Source: CAWCVR01 sp963799105
GTDB lineage: Bacteria > Acidobacteriota > Terriglobia > Bryobacterales > Bryobacteraceae
Assembly (NCBI GenBank): GCA_963799105.1
Contig: CAWCVR010000003.1
Span: forward strand, 124,001-188,000
DNA: 64,000 nucleotides
Direction of reading: 5' to 3'
The position numbers were made by a program, and so were the translations under genes. Positions 26,946 through 34,329 of the stretch are shown piece after piece; within the stretch, counting starts at the first letter, position 1, and every line of letters starts with the position of its first letter. The notes under the pieces were generated by a model, which was not told the origin of the DNA, made no database searches, and saw nothing but the letters and a program-made list of their open reading frames with translations.

Positions 26946-27869
26946 ATGGCCAGCGAACTCGAATGGATCGAACGCATCCGCCGGCGCGCGCTTCCCGCGC
27001 CGTCCTCCCGGTTGGTGGTGGGCATCGGCGACGATTGCGCCGTCTTCCGCCCTCCCGGCTCCACCGAAGACCTGCTGTTCACCACCGACCTGCTCGTGGA
27101 AGGCACCCACTACCTGCGCGCCACGCACACCGCCGAGGACGTGGGATGGAAGACGCTGGCCCGCGGCTTGAGCGATATCGCCGCCATGGGAGGCGAGCCC
27201 CGCTTCTGCCTGCTGTCGCTCGCCCTGGCGCCCTGGCAGACCGAAAAGTGGATCGACGGTTTCTACCGCGGACTGCTGCGGCTCGCCCGGCGCGAAAACA
27301 CTCCGCTGGCGGGCGGCGACCTGGGACACGGCTCGCTGGCCGTGTGCGACATCGTGGTGTGCGGGGCCGTTCCGCGCGGTACTGCGCTGCTGCGCGGCGG
27401 CGCTCGGGCCGGTGACGCCATTTACGTTTCCGGCGCGCTCGGCGGCTCCGCCCTGGGGCTGGCCCGCGGCACCGGCCGGCGCCGCGACGCCGCGTGGAAG
27501 AGACATGTGCGCCCCTCGCCGCGCCTGGCGCTGGGACGGTTTCTGCGCGAGCAGGTGCGCGCCTCCGCCGCCATGGACCTCAGCGACGGCCTCTCGCTCG
27601 ACCTCCGCCGCCTCTGCCTGGCGTCGCGGCTGAAGGCGGAAATCCAGGCTCCGCCGCGTTTCCCCGGAGCGTCCCTCGACCAGGCTCTCCACGGCGGCGA
27701 AGACTACGAATTGTTGTTCACCGCCTCCGCGCGCACCCTCGTTCCCGCCGAGTTCGCGGGCGTGCCCCTTACGCAAATCGGCACTCTGCGCAAAGGGCGT
27801 CCGGGAGCTGTGATGCTGGATGGCAAGCCGCTCCCACCGCTCGGTTACGACCATTTGCGCACACCGTAA
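26946..27869 (+). CDS. thiL: Thiamine-monophosphate kinase
   Basis: A 307-aa kinase converting thiamine phosphate to thiamine diphosphate with ATP. Diagnostic blocks are VVGIGDDCAVFRPPG, FTTDLLVEGTHYL, DVGWKTLARGLSDIAAMGG, the later MDLSDGLSLDL and LDQALHGGEDYELLF, all with the conserved Asp residues for Mg-ATP. ATG 26946 is preferred; GTG 26937 is possible. No other thi genes or TPP riboswitch are visible. A type A repeat begins at the base after the stop codon. Confidence 0.92.
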   Translation: MASELEWIERIRRRALPAPSSRLVVGIGDDCAVFRPPGSTEDLLFTTDLLVEGTHYLRATHTAEDVGWKTLARGLSDIAAMGGEPRFCLLSLALAPWQTEKWIDGFYRGLLRLARRENTPLAGGDLGHGSLAVCDIVVCGAVPRGTALLRGGARAGDAIYVSGALGGSALGLARGTGRRRDAAWKRHVRPSPRLALGRFLREQVRASAAMDLSDGLSLDLRRLCLASRLKAEIQAPPRFPGASLDQALHGGEDYELLFTASARTLVPAEFAGVPLTQIGTLRKGRPGAVMLDGKPLPPLGYDHLRTP

Positions 27870-28104
27870 TGTACTACTACCCGTCAAATTCTTCGCGCGC
27901 CGCGACGGTCTTATGTGGGGCAGGCTGGCAGCCTGCGGCCGATTGTTAATCGGCCCGGCGAGCGGAGCTCGCCTGCGCGCGAGACGATCTGGCCCCCGGC
28001 AGCCCGGAATATCCCGTGCGGTTGGGTTCCGGCTCTGCTGCTTTGCGGGGCAGGTTGTCAACCTGCGGCGGGTTGTCAACCCGCCTCTTGACGCTTGCGC
28101 AGAA
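27870..28104 (+). repeat. Interspersed hairpin repeat type A, copy 3
   Basis: Begins TGTACTACTACCCGTCAAAT immediately after the thiL stop. It has the fullest set of 17-nt hairpins: GCAGGCT-GGC-AGCCTGC, GCCGATT-GTT-AATCGGC, GGCGAGC-GGA-GCTCGCC, GCAGGTT-GTC-AACCTGC and GCGGGTT-GTC-AACCCGC. Ends near GACGCTTGCGCA, the same point as copy 1. Between thiL and aroB it could act as a transcript end or processing site. Confidence 0.9.
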
Positions 28105-28215
28105 GCCCCCCGCGAGTGTTTTCGCCCCGCGGCGACAACCCCCGCTTGTCCCGTGTGAGAAGTGCGGGGCAATCCTCCAGCGGCCCGCCGCCCTCCGCCG
28201 TGGTACAACTTGCGT

Positions 28216-29289
28216 ATGCCCACGTTTCGCGTCGAAACGCCGCGGCGCTGCTACTCCGCCGTGGTCGAGCGCGGCCTCGTGGCCCGTGCGGCCGAGTACC
28301 TGCCGCCCAAGGCCGGCCAGGTCTTTGTGGTCTCCACCGAAGACGTGTGGCGGCACGCCGGGCTGGCCCTGTCCGCCGCGCTCGCCTCCGTCCCCCATAC
28401 CGTCCTCCACCTGCCTGGAGGCGAGGACCACAAGCGCCTCGCGCCGCTCGAACCCATCGCCGAGCGAATGATTCGCTCCGGCGGCGACCGCACCAGTGTC
28501 GTCATCGCCTTCGGCGGCGGCATCGTCACCGACATGGCCGGATTTCTGGCCGCCATCTTCATGCGCGGCATTCCCGTTCTGCAAATCCCCACCACGCTGC
28601 TGGCGCAGGTGGACGCCTCTATCGGCGGCAAGACCGGGGTCAACCTGGCCATCGGCAAGAACCTCATCGGCAGCTTCCATCAGCCGCTGGCCGTGATCGT
28701 CGATCCCGGCCTGCTCTCGACCCTCCCGCAGCGCGAGTACCGCGCCGGCCTCTGGGAGATCGTCAAAGCCGGCGTCATCCGCGAACCCGCCCTCTTCCGC
28801 TACCTCGCCGAGCGGGCCGATGCCGTGCTCGCCGGCGAACCCCACGCCGTGGACCGAATCATCGCCGACTCCGTCCGCATGAAGGCCGAAGTGGTCTCCT
28901 CCGACGAGCGCGAAGGCGGCCTGCGGCGCATCCTCAACTTCGGCCACACCTTCGGCCACGCCCTCGAGGCAGAGACCCGGTACACCCGCTTTCTGCACGG
29001 CGAGGCCGTCGCCTGGGGCATGCGCGCCGCCGTCCACCTGGCCGAAATGACCGGCCGTCTTTCCGCCGAGGATAGCGTCGAGATCCTGGAGATGCTGCGC
29101 GTCTACGGCCCCATTCCGCCGCTGGATGGCATTCCCGCGGAGAACCTGCTGGCGCGCCTGGCGCACGATAAGAAGACCGTCCGCGGACAGGTCCACTTCG
29201 TCCTGCCGGTGCGCATCGGCGAAGTCACGGTGGTCTCCGGAGTGGACGAGCGGGCGGTGCGCGAAGCCATCCGCCTGGCGTTGGCATGA
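28216..29289 (+). CDS. aroB: 3-dehydroquinate synthase
   Basis: A 357-aa NAD-dependent enzyme making 3-dehydroquinate from DAHP in the shikimate pathway. Motifs include the NAD loop FGGGIVTDMAGFLAAIFMRG, PTTLLAQVDASIGGKTGVN, the zinc ligands in LNFGHTFGHALE and HGEAVAWGM. ATG 28216 gives the usual N-terminus; an upstream frame start adds repeat-like residues. The stop overlaps the menG start by 4 bp. Confidence 0.95.
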   Translation: MPTFRVETPRRCYSAVVERGLVARAAEYLPPKAGQVFVVSTEDVWRHAGLALSAALASVPHTVLHLPGGEDHKRLAPLEPIAERMIRSGGDRTSVVIAFGGGIVTDMAGFLAAIFMRGIPVLQIPTTLLAQVDASIGGKTGVNLAIGKNLIGSFHQPLAVIVDPGLLSTLPQREYRAGLWEIVKAGVIREPALFRYLAERADAVLAGEPHAVDRIIADSVRMKAEVVSSDEREGGLRRILNFGHTFGHALEAETRYTRFLHGEAVAWGMRAAVHLAEMTGRLSAEDSVEILEMLRVYGPIPPLDGIPAENLLARLAHDKKTVRGQVHFVLPVRIGEVTVVSGVDERAVREAIRLALA

Positions 29290-30041
29290 CGGAAGCGAAC
29301 CCCAGGGGCGCCACGCCCGCGGGCGCGCGCACGGAGCGCGAAGCTGCCCGCTGGGTCCGCGATATGTTCGGCCGCGTGGCCCACCGCTACGACCTGGCCA
29401 ACCACCTGCTGAGCGCCAACATGGACCGCTGGTGGCGCGCCCACACCGCGCGCCGCCTCCGCCACGTGCTCGAGCGGCCGGAGGCGCGTGTGCTCGATAT
29501 CTGCTGCGGCTCGGGCGACCTGGCGCTGGCGCTCGCCAGGCACGCAGCCCCCGGGATCTCCATTCTGGCGTCGGATTTCTGCCACCCCATGCTGCTTTCG
29601 GCGCGCCGCAAAATCGCCCGGCGGCGCGCCCGCCTTGTGCTCTTCGCTTCCGATGCCCTGAATCTTCCGCTCCGCGACGCCTCGCTCGATCTCGTCGCCG
29701 TGGCTTTCGGCTTCCGCAATCTGGCCAACTACCAGGCCGGCCTGGCGGAGATGCGCCGCGTGCTGCGCCCCGGCGGCGTGGCCGCCATCCTGGAATTCTC
29801 GCAACCCCCCAACCCCGTCTTCGCGGCCGTCTACCATTTCTATGCCAGGCGCATCCTGCCGGCCATCGGCGGCGCGCTCTCCGGCAGCCCCGACGCCTAC
29901 GCCTACCTTCCCGAATCGGTGCGCAAGTTCCCGGGCCCCTCCGCGCTGGCCGATCTCATGCGCGCCGCGGGTTTCGCGGAGGTGCGCCACGAATATTTGA
30001 CTGCCGGCATCGTGGCCCTGCATGTGGGCACCGCTGCCTGA
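29286..30041 (+). CDS. menG: Demethylmenaquinone/ubiquinone C-methyltransferase
   Basis: A 251-aa UbiE/MenG SAM methyltransferase catalysing the last ring methylation of menaquinone (or a C-methylation in ubiquinone). Motifs are MFGRVAHRYDLANHLLS, the SAM loop VLDICCGSGDLALAL, ASDALNLPLRDASLDLVAVA and AFGFRNLANYQAGLAEMRRV. It overlaps aroB (ATGA) and is surely co-transcribed; chorismate from the aroB pathway feeds menaquinone synthesis. Menaquinone is inferred as the product from the expected respiratory quinone of the phylum. Confidence 0.88.
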   Translation: MTEANPRGATPAGARTEREAARWVRDMFGRVAHRYDLANHLLSANMDRWWRAHTARRLRHVLERPEARVLDICCGSGDLALALARHAAPGISILASDFCHPMLLSARRKIARRRARLVLFASDALNLPLRDASLDLVAVAFGFRNLANYQAGLAEMRRVLRPGGVAAILEFSQPPNPVFAAVYHFYARRILPAIGGALSGSPDAYAYLPESVRKFPGPSALADLMRAAGFAEVRHEYLTAGIVALHVGTAA

Positions 30042-30209
30042 GAGGCGGCGAGGATGTGCTCAACCGTTCTGAAACCAGTGGGTCGGGAATACGCCGCAAA
30101 AAGGCGGACTGGCTTGAATTTCGCCGCCTCTGCGAAATTCGTGCCTGTCCCCTTTTTGCCCCGCGGGACGGGCTCCGCGTTCGTGTCCCCAAAGCGATTG
30201 AGCCCCCAG

Positions 30210-30333
30210 CGGATGCGCGAGCTGCGGACCCGGAGCGCGGCGCGGCCGCTGGTACGAGAGCTTTGTGCCGATTGCCGGCCGGCTTGTTCAACCACACCTG
30301 CCTGAAATCGAGGAGGAGGGAAGCATCCGATGC
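30210..30333 (+). pseudogene. Remnant of a HigB/RelE-type toxin gene
   Basis: Just before the XRE gene two fragments in different frames recall the end of a HigB-like toxin: MRELRTRS, then GRWYESFVPIAGRLVQPHL followed by PEIEEEG. In intact homologues these flank a beta-strand stretch that is missing here. The fragment ends at the XRE gene's ribosome-binding site. Identification rests on short motifs. Confidence 0.45.
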
Positions 30334-30647
30334 CCACTCGTAAGTTCCGTGAGTTGCTGGAAGCCATGCCGCCCGATCGGCGGCGTAGGATTGAGAAACG
30401 GTTCCGGAAGAGTCCGGCGGCCATGCCCCTCGGCCAACTGCAAAAGGCGCGGGAGATGACCCAGTTACAGCTCGCCGGGATCCCCGGCGTCAATCAGGGA
30501 GAGATCTCGAAGATAGAGCACCGGTCCGACACCCGAGTCAGCACCCTGGCCGAATACGTCGAAGCCATGGGCGGCCGGCTCGAAATCCGCGCCGTGTTCA
30601 GAGATCGGGAAGTGCGCATCGCGCAGTTCGAGGAGTTGGCACGCTAG
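30330..30647 (+). CDS. XRE-family helix-turn-helix antitoxin
   Basis: A 105-aa HigA-like protein. Basic N-terminus RRRRIEKRFRK, then LGQLQKAREMTQLQLAGIPG and VNQGEISKIEHRSDTRVSTL as the helix-turn-helix, and a short EYVEAMGGRLEIRAVF tail. GGAGGAGGG precedes ATG 30330. In functional pairs it binds the toxin and the promoter; here the toxin upstream appears broken, leaving an orphan. Confidence 0.8.
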   Translation: MPTRKFRELLEAMPPDRRRRIEKRFRKSPAAMPLGQLQKAREMTQLQLAGIPGVNQGEISKIEHRSDTRVSTLAEYVEAMGGRLEIRAVFRDREVRIAQFEELAR

Positions 30648-30957
30648 CCCGGCGGCGTTTCGGAAACAGGAACCCTCGCGGCGAGCGGAATCGCGCCCTG
30701 GGTCTGCGGAGCTTGCCTTCGTTCCTCGGAAGCTCCCGCGACATGGCGACGGCGGGGCAAGGCGAACTCCCGAAGCCTGGCCCGTTTTCCGCTCCCAACC
30801 CGGCCACACTTACCAGAACCGGACTTCAGAGGCCGTTGCTGGTGCGAAGGGGATTTCGCGCCAGGAATCCGCCAGCCGCCACCAGTTGCTCCTCTGGCCG
30901 CCAACTTCCGGATTGGCCCGATAGGACCGGGAATCAAGTAATCACAGCAATCGGTCC
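30648..30957. other. 310-bp interval with no recognised feature
   Basis: All frames across this stretch give Arg/Ser/Pro-rich translations without motifs. I see no repeat of the types found elsewhere, no strong terminator and no RNA gene. Confidence 0.4.
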
Positions 30958-31173
30958 TTAAGTTTGCGGAAATACTTCAGCGAGTGAGCCGATCACGGGT
31001 GTATCGTCATGCGGCGAATCTTCATCTGCGCTGTTTTCGGCAACCTTCAGTAGACTCTCATACTCGACGCCGTTCAGCTTGCCGTAGCTGCGTAGTGGCT
31101 CGGCAAGTGCATGGATTGCGAGTCGTAACGCTATCCCGACGTGGGCGAGTTGGGGAGCCGGCTCAATTTCCAA
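30958..31173 (-). CDS. Hypothetical 71-aa protein
   Basis: The frame MEIEPAPQLAHVGIALRLAI to VIGSLAEVFPQT has a balanced composition (many Glu, Ala, Leu, few Arg), unlike random frames in this DNA. No family, signal peptide or partner recognised, and no clear ribosome-binding site was identified. Confidence 0.3.
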   Translation of the reverse strand: MEIEPAPQLAHVGIALRLAIHALAEPLRSYGKLNGVEYESLLKVAENSADEDSPHDDTPVIGSLAEVFPQT

Positions 31174-31363
31174 GGACTCGCCAAGGAGGGCAAGCAGGCG
31201 GTGAAGATGACAGGGAAAAGACGGGAGTTCGCGGTTTTGGATTTTGCGGGCAGCGCGGGAGCCCCGTCTTGCAGCGTCGGAAACGGCTCCGGGACGAAGA
31301 ATGCGGCTCGGGGAGCAAAGGATGGCGCTTTGGCTTATACTGGATCAGATTTGGAGGTCCAAA

Positions 31364-31936
31364 ATGGAAATTCCGGTTGAGATGAAGCAACTGGGCGAGA
31401 TCGTACGGTGCGGCCTCCGCGGCGGAGTCTGCGGCGCGGCGCTGTGGGCCGCCCTGTTCGGGATGCCCTGTCTGGCGGCTCAGGATGCGCCGGCGACGCC
31501 CGCCGCACCCGTGCCCGTGCCGATCCTCGCCGGCAAGAAGGTCTTTGTTTCCAATGCCGGATCGGACGGCAACCCGCTGGCGGTGTTCAAGCGGCTGGGC
31601 GACGAAAACCTGCCCTACAACCAGTTCTACACGGCCATGAAGAGTTGGGGCCGCTATGAACTCGTCGGTGATCCCGCCGCCGCCGACCTGGTGTTCGAGA
31701 TTCGCTTTATCGCCCCGCTGACCGGCACTCAATCGGTGGACAACTATGCCCCCCAACTGGACCTGTCCATCCTCGACGCGCGGACTCACTTCCTGCTGTG
31801 GAGGATTACACAGCCGGTGGAGGGCGCCATGCGCGGGAAGACCTGGGACAAGAACTTCAATTCGGCAATGGCCGATCTTCTAAGCGCCATCAAGAAGCTG
31901 GCCGCGCCGAGCGCATCCGCGCCGGCTGAGCGATAG
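31364..31936 (+). CDS. Secreted protein of unknown function
   Basis: A 190-aa protein. GGAGG eight bases before ATG 31364 decides the start. A signal peptide lies at residues about 15-38 (GAALWAALFGMPCLAAQDA). The mature part begins with a Pro/Ala-rich stretch, then KKVFVSNAGSDGNPLAVFK, FYTAMKSWGRYELV and ADLVFEIRFIAPLTG; the end is Ala/Ser-rich. The beta-strand plus SWGRYELVGDPA pattern is one I associate with acidobacterial secreted proteins of unknown role. It stands alone. Confidence 0.7.
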   Translation: MEIPVEMKQLGEIVRCGLRGGVCGAALWAALFGMPCLAAQDAPATPAAPVPVPILAGKKVFVSNAGSDGNPLAVFKRLGDENLPYNQFYTAMKSWGRYELVGDPAAADLVFEIRFIAPLTGTQSVDNYAPQLDLSILDARTHFLLWRITQPVEGAMRGKTWDKNFNSAMADLLSAIKKLAAPSASAPAER

Positions 31937-32098
31937 CCCGGCCGCCGCGTACCCCCCCCTCGCCCATCCGAGGGTGCTCGGGACGGGGATTCCGTATTAC
32001 CATTCAAGACGGCGGACGGCGAGGACTGATCTTCAGGCCCTGTCCTCCTTTTTCGATCACCCCCGGCCGACTGCGCGGCTAATCTGGTTTAAGACTCA

Positions 32099-32395
32099 TT
32101 ACTCCTCGCGGAGTACCAGGACCGGATCCGGACGCGATGCCCTATGGGCTGGAATCCAGCACGCCCCTAGGGCAACCGTTGCCAGCAGCACCGCCGCACC
32201 GGCAGAAGTTGCGGGATCGGTCGCGCTTACGCCGTACAGCAGCTTGCTCATGACCCGAGTCGCTGCCCAGGAAAGCGCGAATCCCACGATCAACCCCGCG
32301 GCCGTTACTAGTAACCCACTTCGCACAATCAGTCCCGTGACGCTCCCCTCGCTCGCCCCTAACTAATGCGATCCGCACTCCAATCTCTTTCTTCC
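32099..32395 (-). pseudogene. C-terminal fragment of an acidobacterial duplicated orphan permease
   Basis: Reads KEIGVRIAL in one frame, then after a small shift near 32365 ASEGSVTG LIVRSGLLVTAAG, ATRVMSKLLYGVSATDPATS, PAHRASRPDPVLVLREE and stop. This is the last about 95 residues of the MacB/FtsX-like ADOP family, whose intact members have about 800 residues with two FtsX domains. The rest is missing, so it is a remnant. Confidence 0.8.
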
Positions 32396-32406
32396 ATTAG
32401 ATATCG

Positions 32407-32919
32407 GGCTCTCCGCGAGAATTCGTAGAAATGCCAATTGGCGGAGACTTGAGCGTATCGTCTTCCCTGGGATCGGTGCGCGCGGGGGCGGCCCTCCGGC
32501 GCGAAGCCACGACAGTCGAAGCGTGCCGAACGGCTCGGCCTCTTAGAGTTGTCCGGCTTTTGCATCCGAAGAGTGCTGGAGAGAATTGATGATGGGCGAA
32601 GTCGTTGATCTGACAGGGTGTTTGGCAATCCGGTCATGCGGGGCCGTACCGTTTGAGCGGCCCAACGTGGCCGCGCATGGCGGTGTTGTACAACGCCTGA
32701 ACGTTGGCCCGTCGTGCCCACCGGCCCGCATGGAGGAAAACCCAGGACGCAGGGAGGGGGACGATTTCAGTTGGCGGCGATCGCCGCCGAACAGCGCCGA
32801 AATGCCAGCGAACATGGGCGATGACTCACTTCCGACGCCGCCGAGCCATGGCGACCGCCAGCAGCCCCATCACGGAAACTCAATGAAAACATGGGTTTCA
32901 CGAATTCTCGCGGAGAGCC
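32407..32919. repeat. 20-bp perfect inverted repeat bracketing a gene-free 0.5-kb segment
   Basis: GGCTCTCCGCGAGAATTCGT at 32407-32426 is exactly reversed at 32900-32919. The roughly 470 bp between, and the further 200 bp to the transposase at 33117, show no convincing gene. The left arm abuts the truncated permease fragment. It could be the edge of a non-autonomous element or a rearrangement scar. Confidence 0.6.
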
Positions 32920-33116
32920 AATTTAAGATTGGCTGCGGTGCTTGGGCAGAGCGGGCGGGTTGATCGGACACGAGGGTGCGCTTCCGCGGACTGTTGCGGA
33001 GTCGATCCAGGTTTTGCTCGCTTTGGATGACCAGCCAAGGTCCTTTACCGAGGATGGCTCCCCGGAGTGCCCACAGGGTCATCCGAAAGCGTGACCAGGG
33101 ACTATGGGTATGTCGA

Positions 33117-34166
33117 TTAGGCTCGCAATTCGTACCCCCAGGGGGAAAGTGGGCCGGATGGCTGCACTAAGCGTTGAGCCAACGCGGCGGCGATGAGGCG
33201 TGCCAGCATCCAACTCTTGGCGGTAGGTCCCTGGCGCGAGGGCAATGTGTCCAAATGGAGCAGGGACTTGAGCCGCTTGAACAGCAGCTCAATCTGCCAG
33301 CGGGCTCTATAGAGGACCATTGACTGGACCGGCGGCAATTGCGTAGCGTCCAACGTGGTGATGAGCCAGATGACTTCGCCAGAGCGAGTGCGCGAAGCGA
33401 GCGCGCGTGCGGGAAGCCAGGCGATCGCTTTGGCCGAATCCCAGGTTTTGTGGCTTTTGGTCGAGGCTGGGGGTACTGGAATTGTTAATGAGAATTCGAC
33501 TACCCCCACTGACGGCACTAGCGGCTCCTTTTCCGCCAAATGAATCCGCTGCCGCTGTTCATCGCAGGTGCGCAGATTGCCTGGATTGAAGCGCACCAGT
33601 GCGTGTGCGTCGGCCTCTCTCACCGCGTACAGGCCGCGTGCAGTACCGTAGGCCCGATCACCCAAAACGATCTCGCCGCGCTGGATCTTGTATCGGCTTA
33701 ATTTCTCCCCGCCGCTGTCATCGGTCAGTTCCACCCGCTGGAAGCCGCCTGTGGCTGGATTGATCAGGACATGGGCTCGCCACTGCACGGGCTTATTGCC
33801 AGGGCCGTTGATGACAGTCGCATCCACGACCCGCACAGGCCAGGCGGCGGGTTCGGCTCCAACCTGTTCCGCCGCCAACACTTCCGCCAGCACATGTTCC
33901 AGCCAGCCCTCGGCTTCGCGCAGGCGATAAAATAAGCCGGGCCCAGTGATCTCCGCCAAATGCAGGGCGCTGGCCCACGCGGCGACATCCTTGAGGGACA
34001 GGTCCGAGACCGCATATGCCAGAGCCAGGCGAAGGAGAGCTGCCGCGTCTGGAACGTTTCGACACCGTAACAATGCGCCTGCCGAGCGAGAGGAATCCTC
34101 AAGATCGAGTGGCAGGAGGGTGCGGACATACTCCCACTCCTCCTCATGCAAAGGCGCGCATTCCAT
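33117..34166 (-). CDS. IS4-type transposase, probably C-terminally truncated
   Basis: A 349-aa DDE transposase. N-terminal domain through YAVSDLSLKDVAAWASALHL; catalytic Asp in VRVVDATVINGPG and VLGDRAYGTARGLY; YREK signature YRARWQIELLFKRLK with correct spacing. It stops soon after LSPWGYELRA, while IS4 relatives usually run on by some 50-80 residues. I could not find matching terminal inverted repeats on either side. So the element appears incomplete and unrelated to the copy at 10.7 kb. Confidence 0.8.
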   Translation of the reverse strand: MECAPLHEEEWEYVRTLLPLDLEDSSRSAGALLRCRNVPDAAALLRLALAYAVSDLSLKDVAAWASALHLAEITGPGLFYRLREAEGWLEHVLAEVLAAEQVGAEPAAWPVRVVDATVINGPGNKPVQWRAHVLINPATGGFQRVELTDDSGGEKLSRYKIQRGEIVLGDRAYGTARGLYAVREADAHALVRFNPGNLRTCDEQRQRIHLAEKEPLVPSVGVVEFSLTIPVPPASTKSHKTWDSAKAIAWLPARALASRTRSGEVIWLITTLDATQLPPVQSMVLYRARWQIELLFKRLKSLLHLDTLPSRQGPTAKSWMLARLIAAALAQRLVQPSGPLSPWGYELRA

Positions 34167-34225
34167 ACTTAAATGCTATGCCGAACGCTCAAAAAAGTAA
34201 ACCTATTATTTTAACGCCTATGCCC

Positions 34226-34319
34226 GGTCCGCGCGGGTCCCCCTGGACCCGCTGTTCCGCCGAAGGGTCGATGGTAGCCGGCCAGGGGGCCGGCTGCGGA
34301 CGAGGGCGTCCGCCCCACA
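34226..34319 (-). repeat. Hairpin repeat with 4-nt loops (type G), partial copy
   Basis: On the plus strand: GCGGGTCC-CCCT-GGACCCGC (34233-34252), AGCCGGCC-AGGG-GGCCGGCT (34276-34295) and GCGGACG-AGGG-CGTCCGC (34296-34313), ending GCCCCACA. Read on the other strand it begins TGTGGGGC, the same edge as the type A repeats. The last two hairpins recur in the 48.6-kb copies. It lies just past the end of the tadG-like gene. Confidence 0.85.
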
Positions 34320-34329
34320 AGAGCCAGCC

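Noticed and set aside
30121..30165. Inverted repeat GAATTTCG...CGAAATTC followed by GTGCCTGTCCCCTTTTT as a terminator of menG
   Set aside because: The stem is AT-rich with a 9-nt loop, and the T-run is 11 bases away; it may be a dispersed repeat and is too weak to call.
32826..32870. Minus-strand peptide GLLAVAMARRRRK resembling a PEP-CTERM-type sorting tail
   Set aside because: A stop codon lies four codons upstream of the motif and no secreted protein precedes it.
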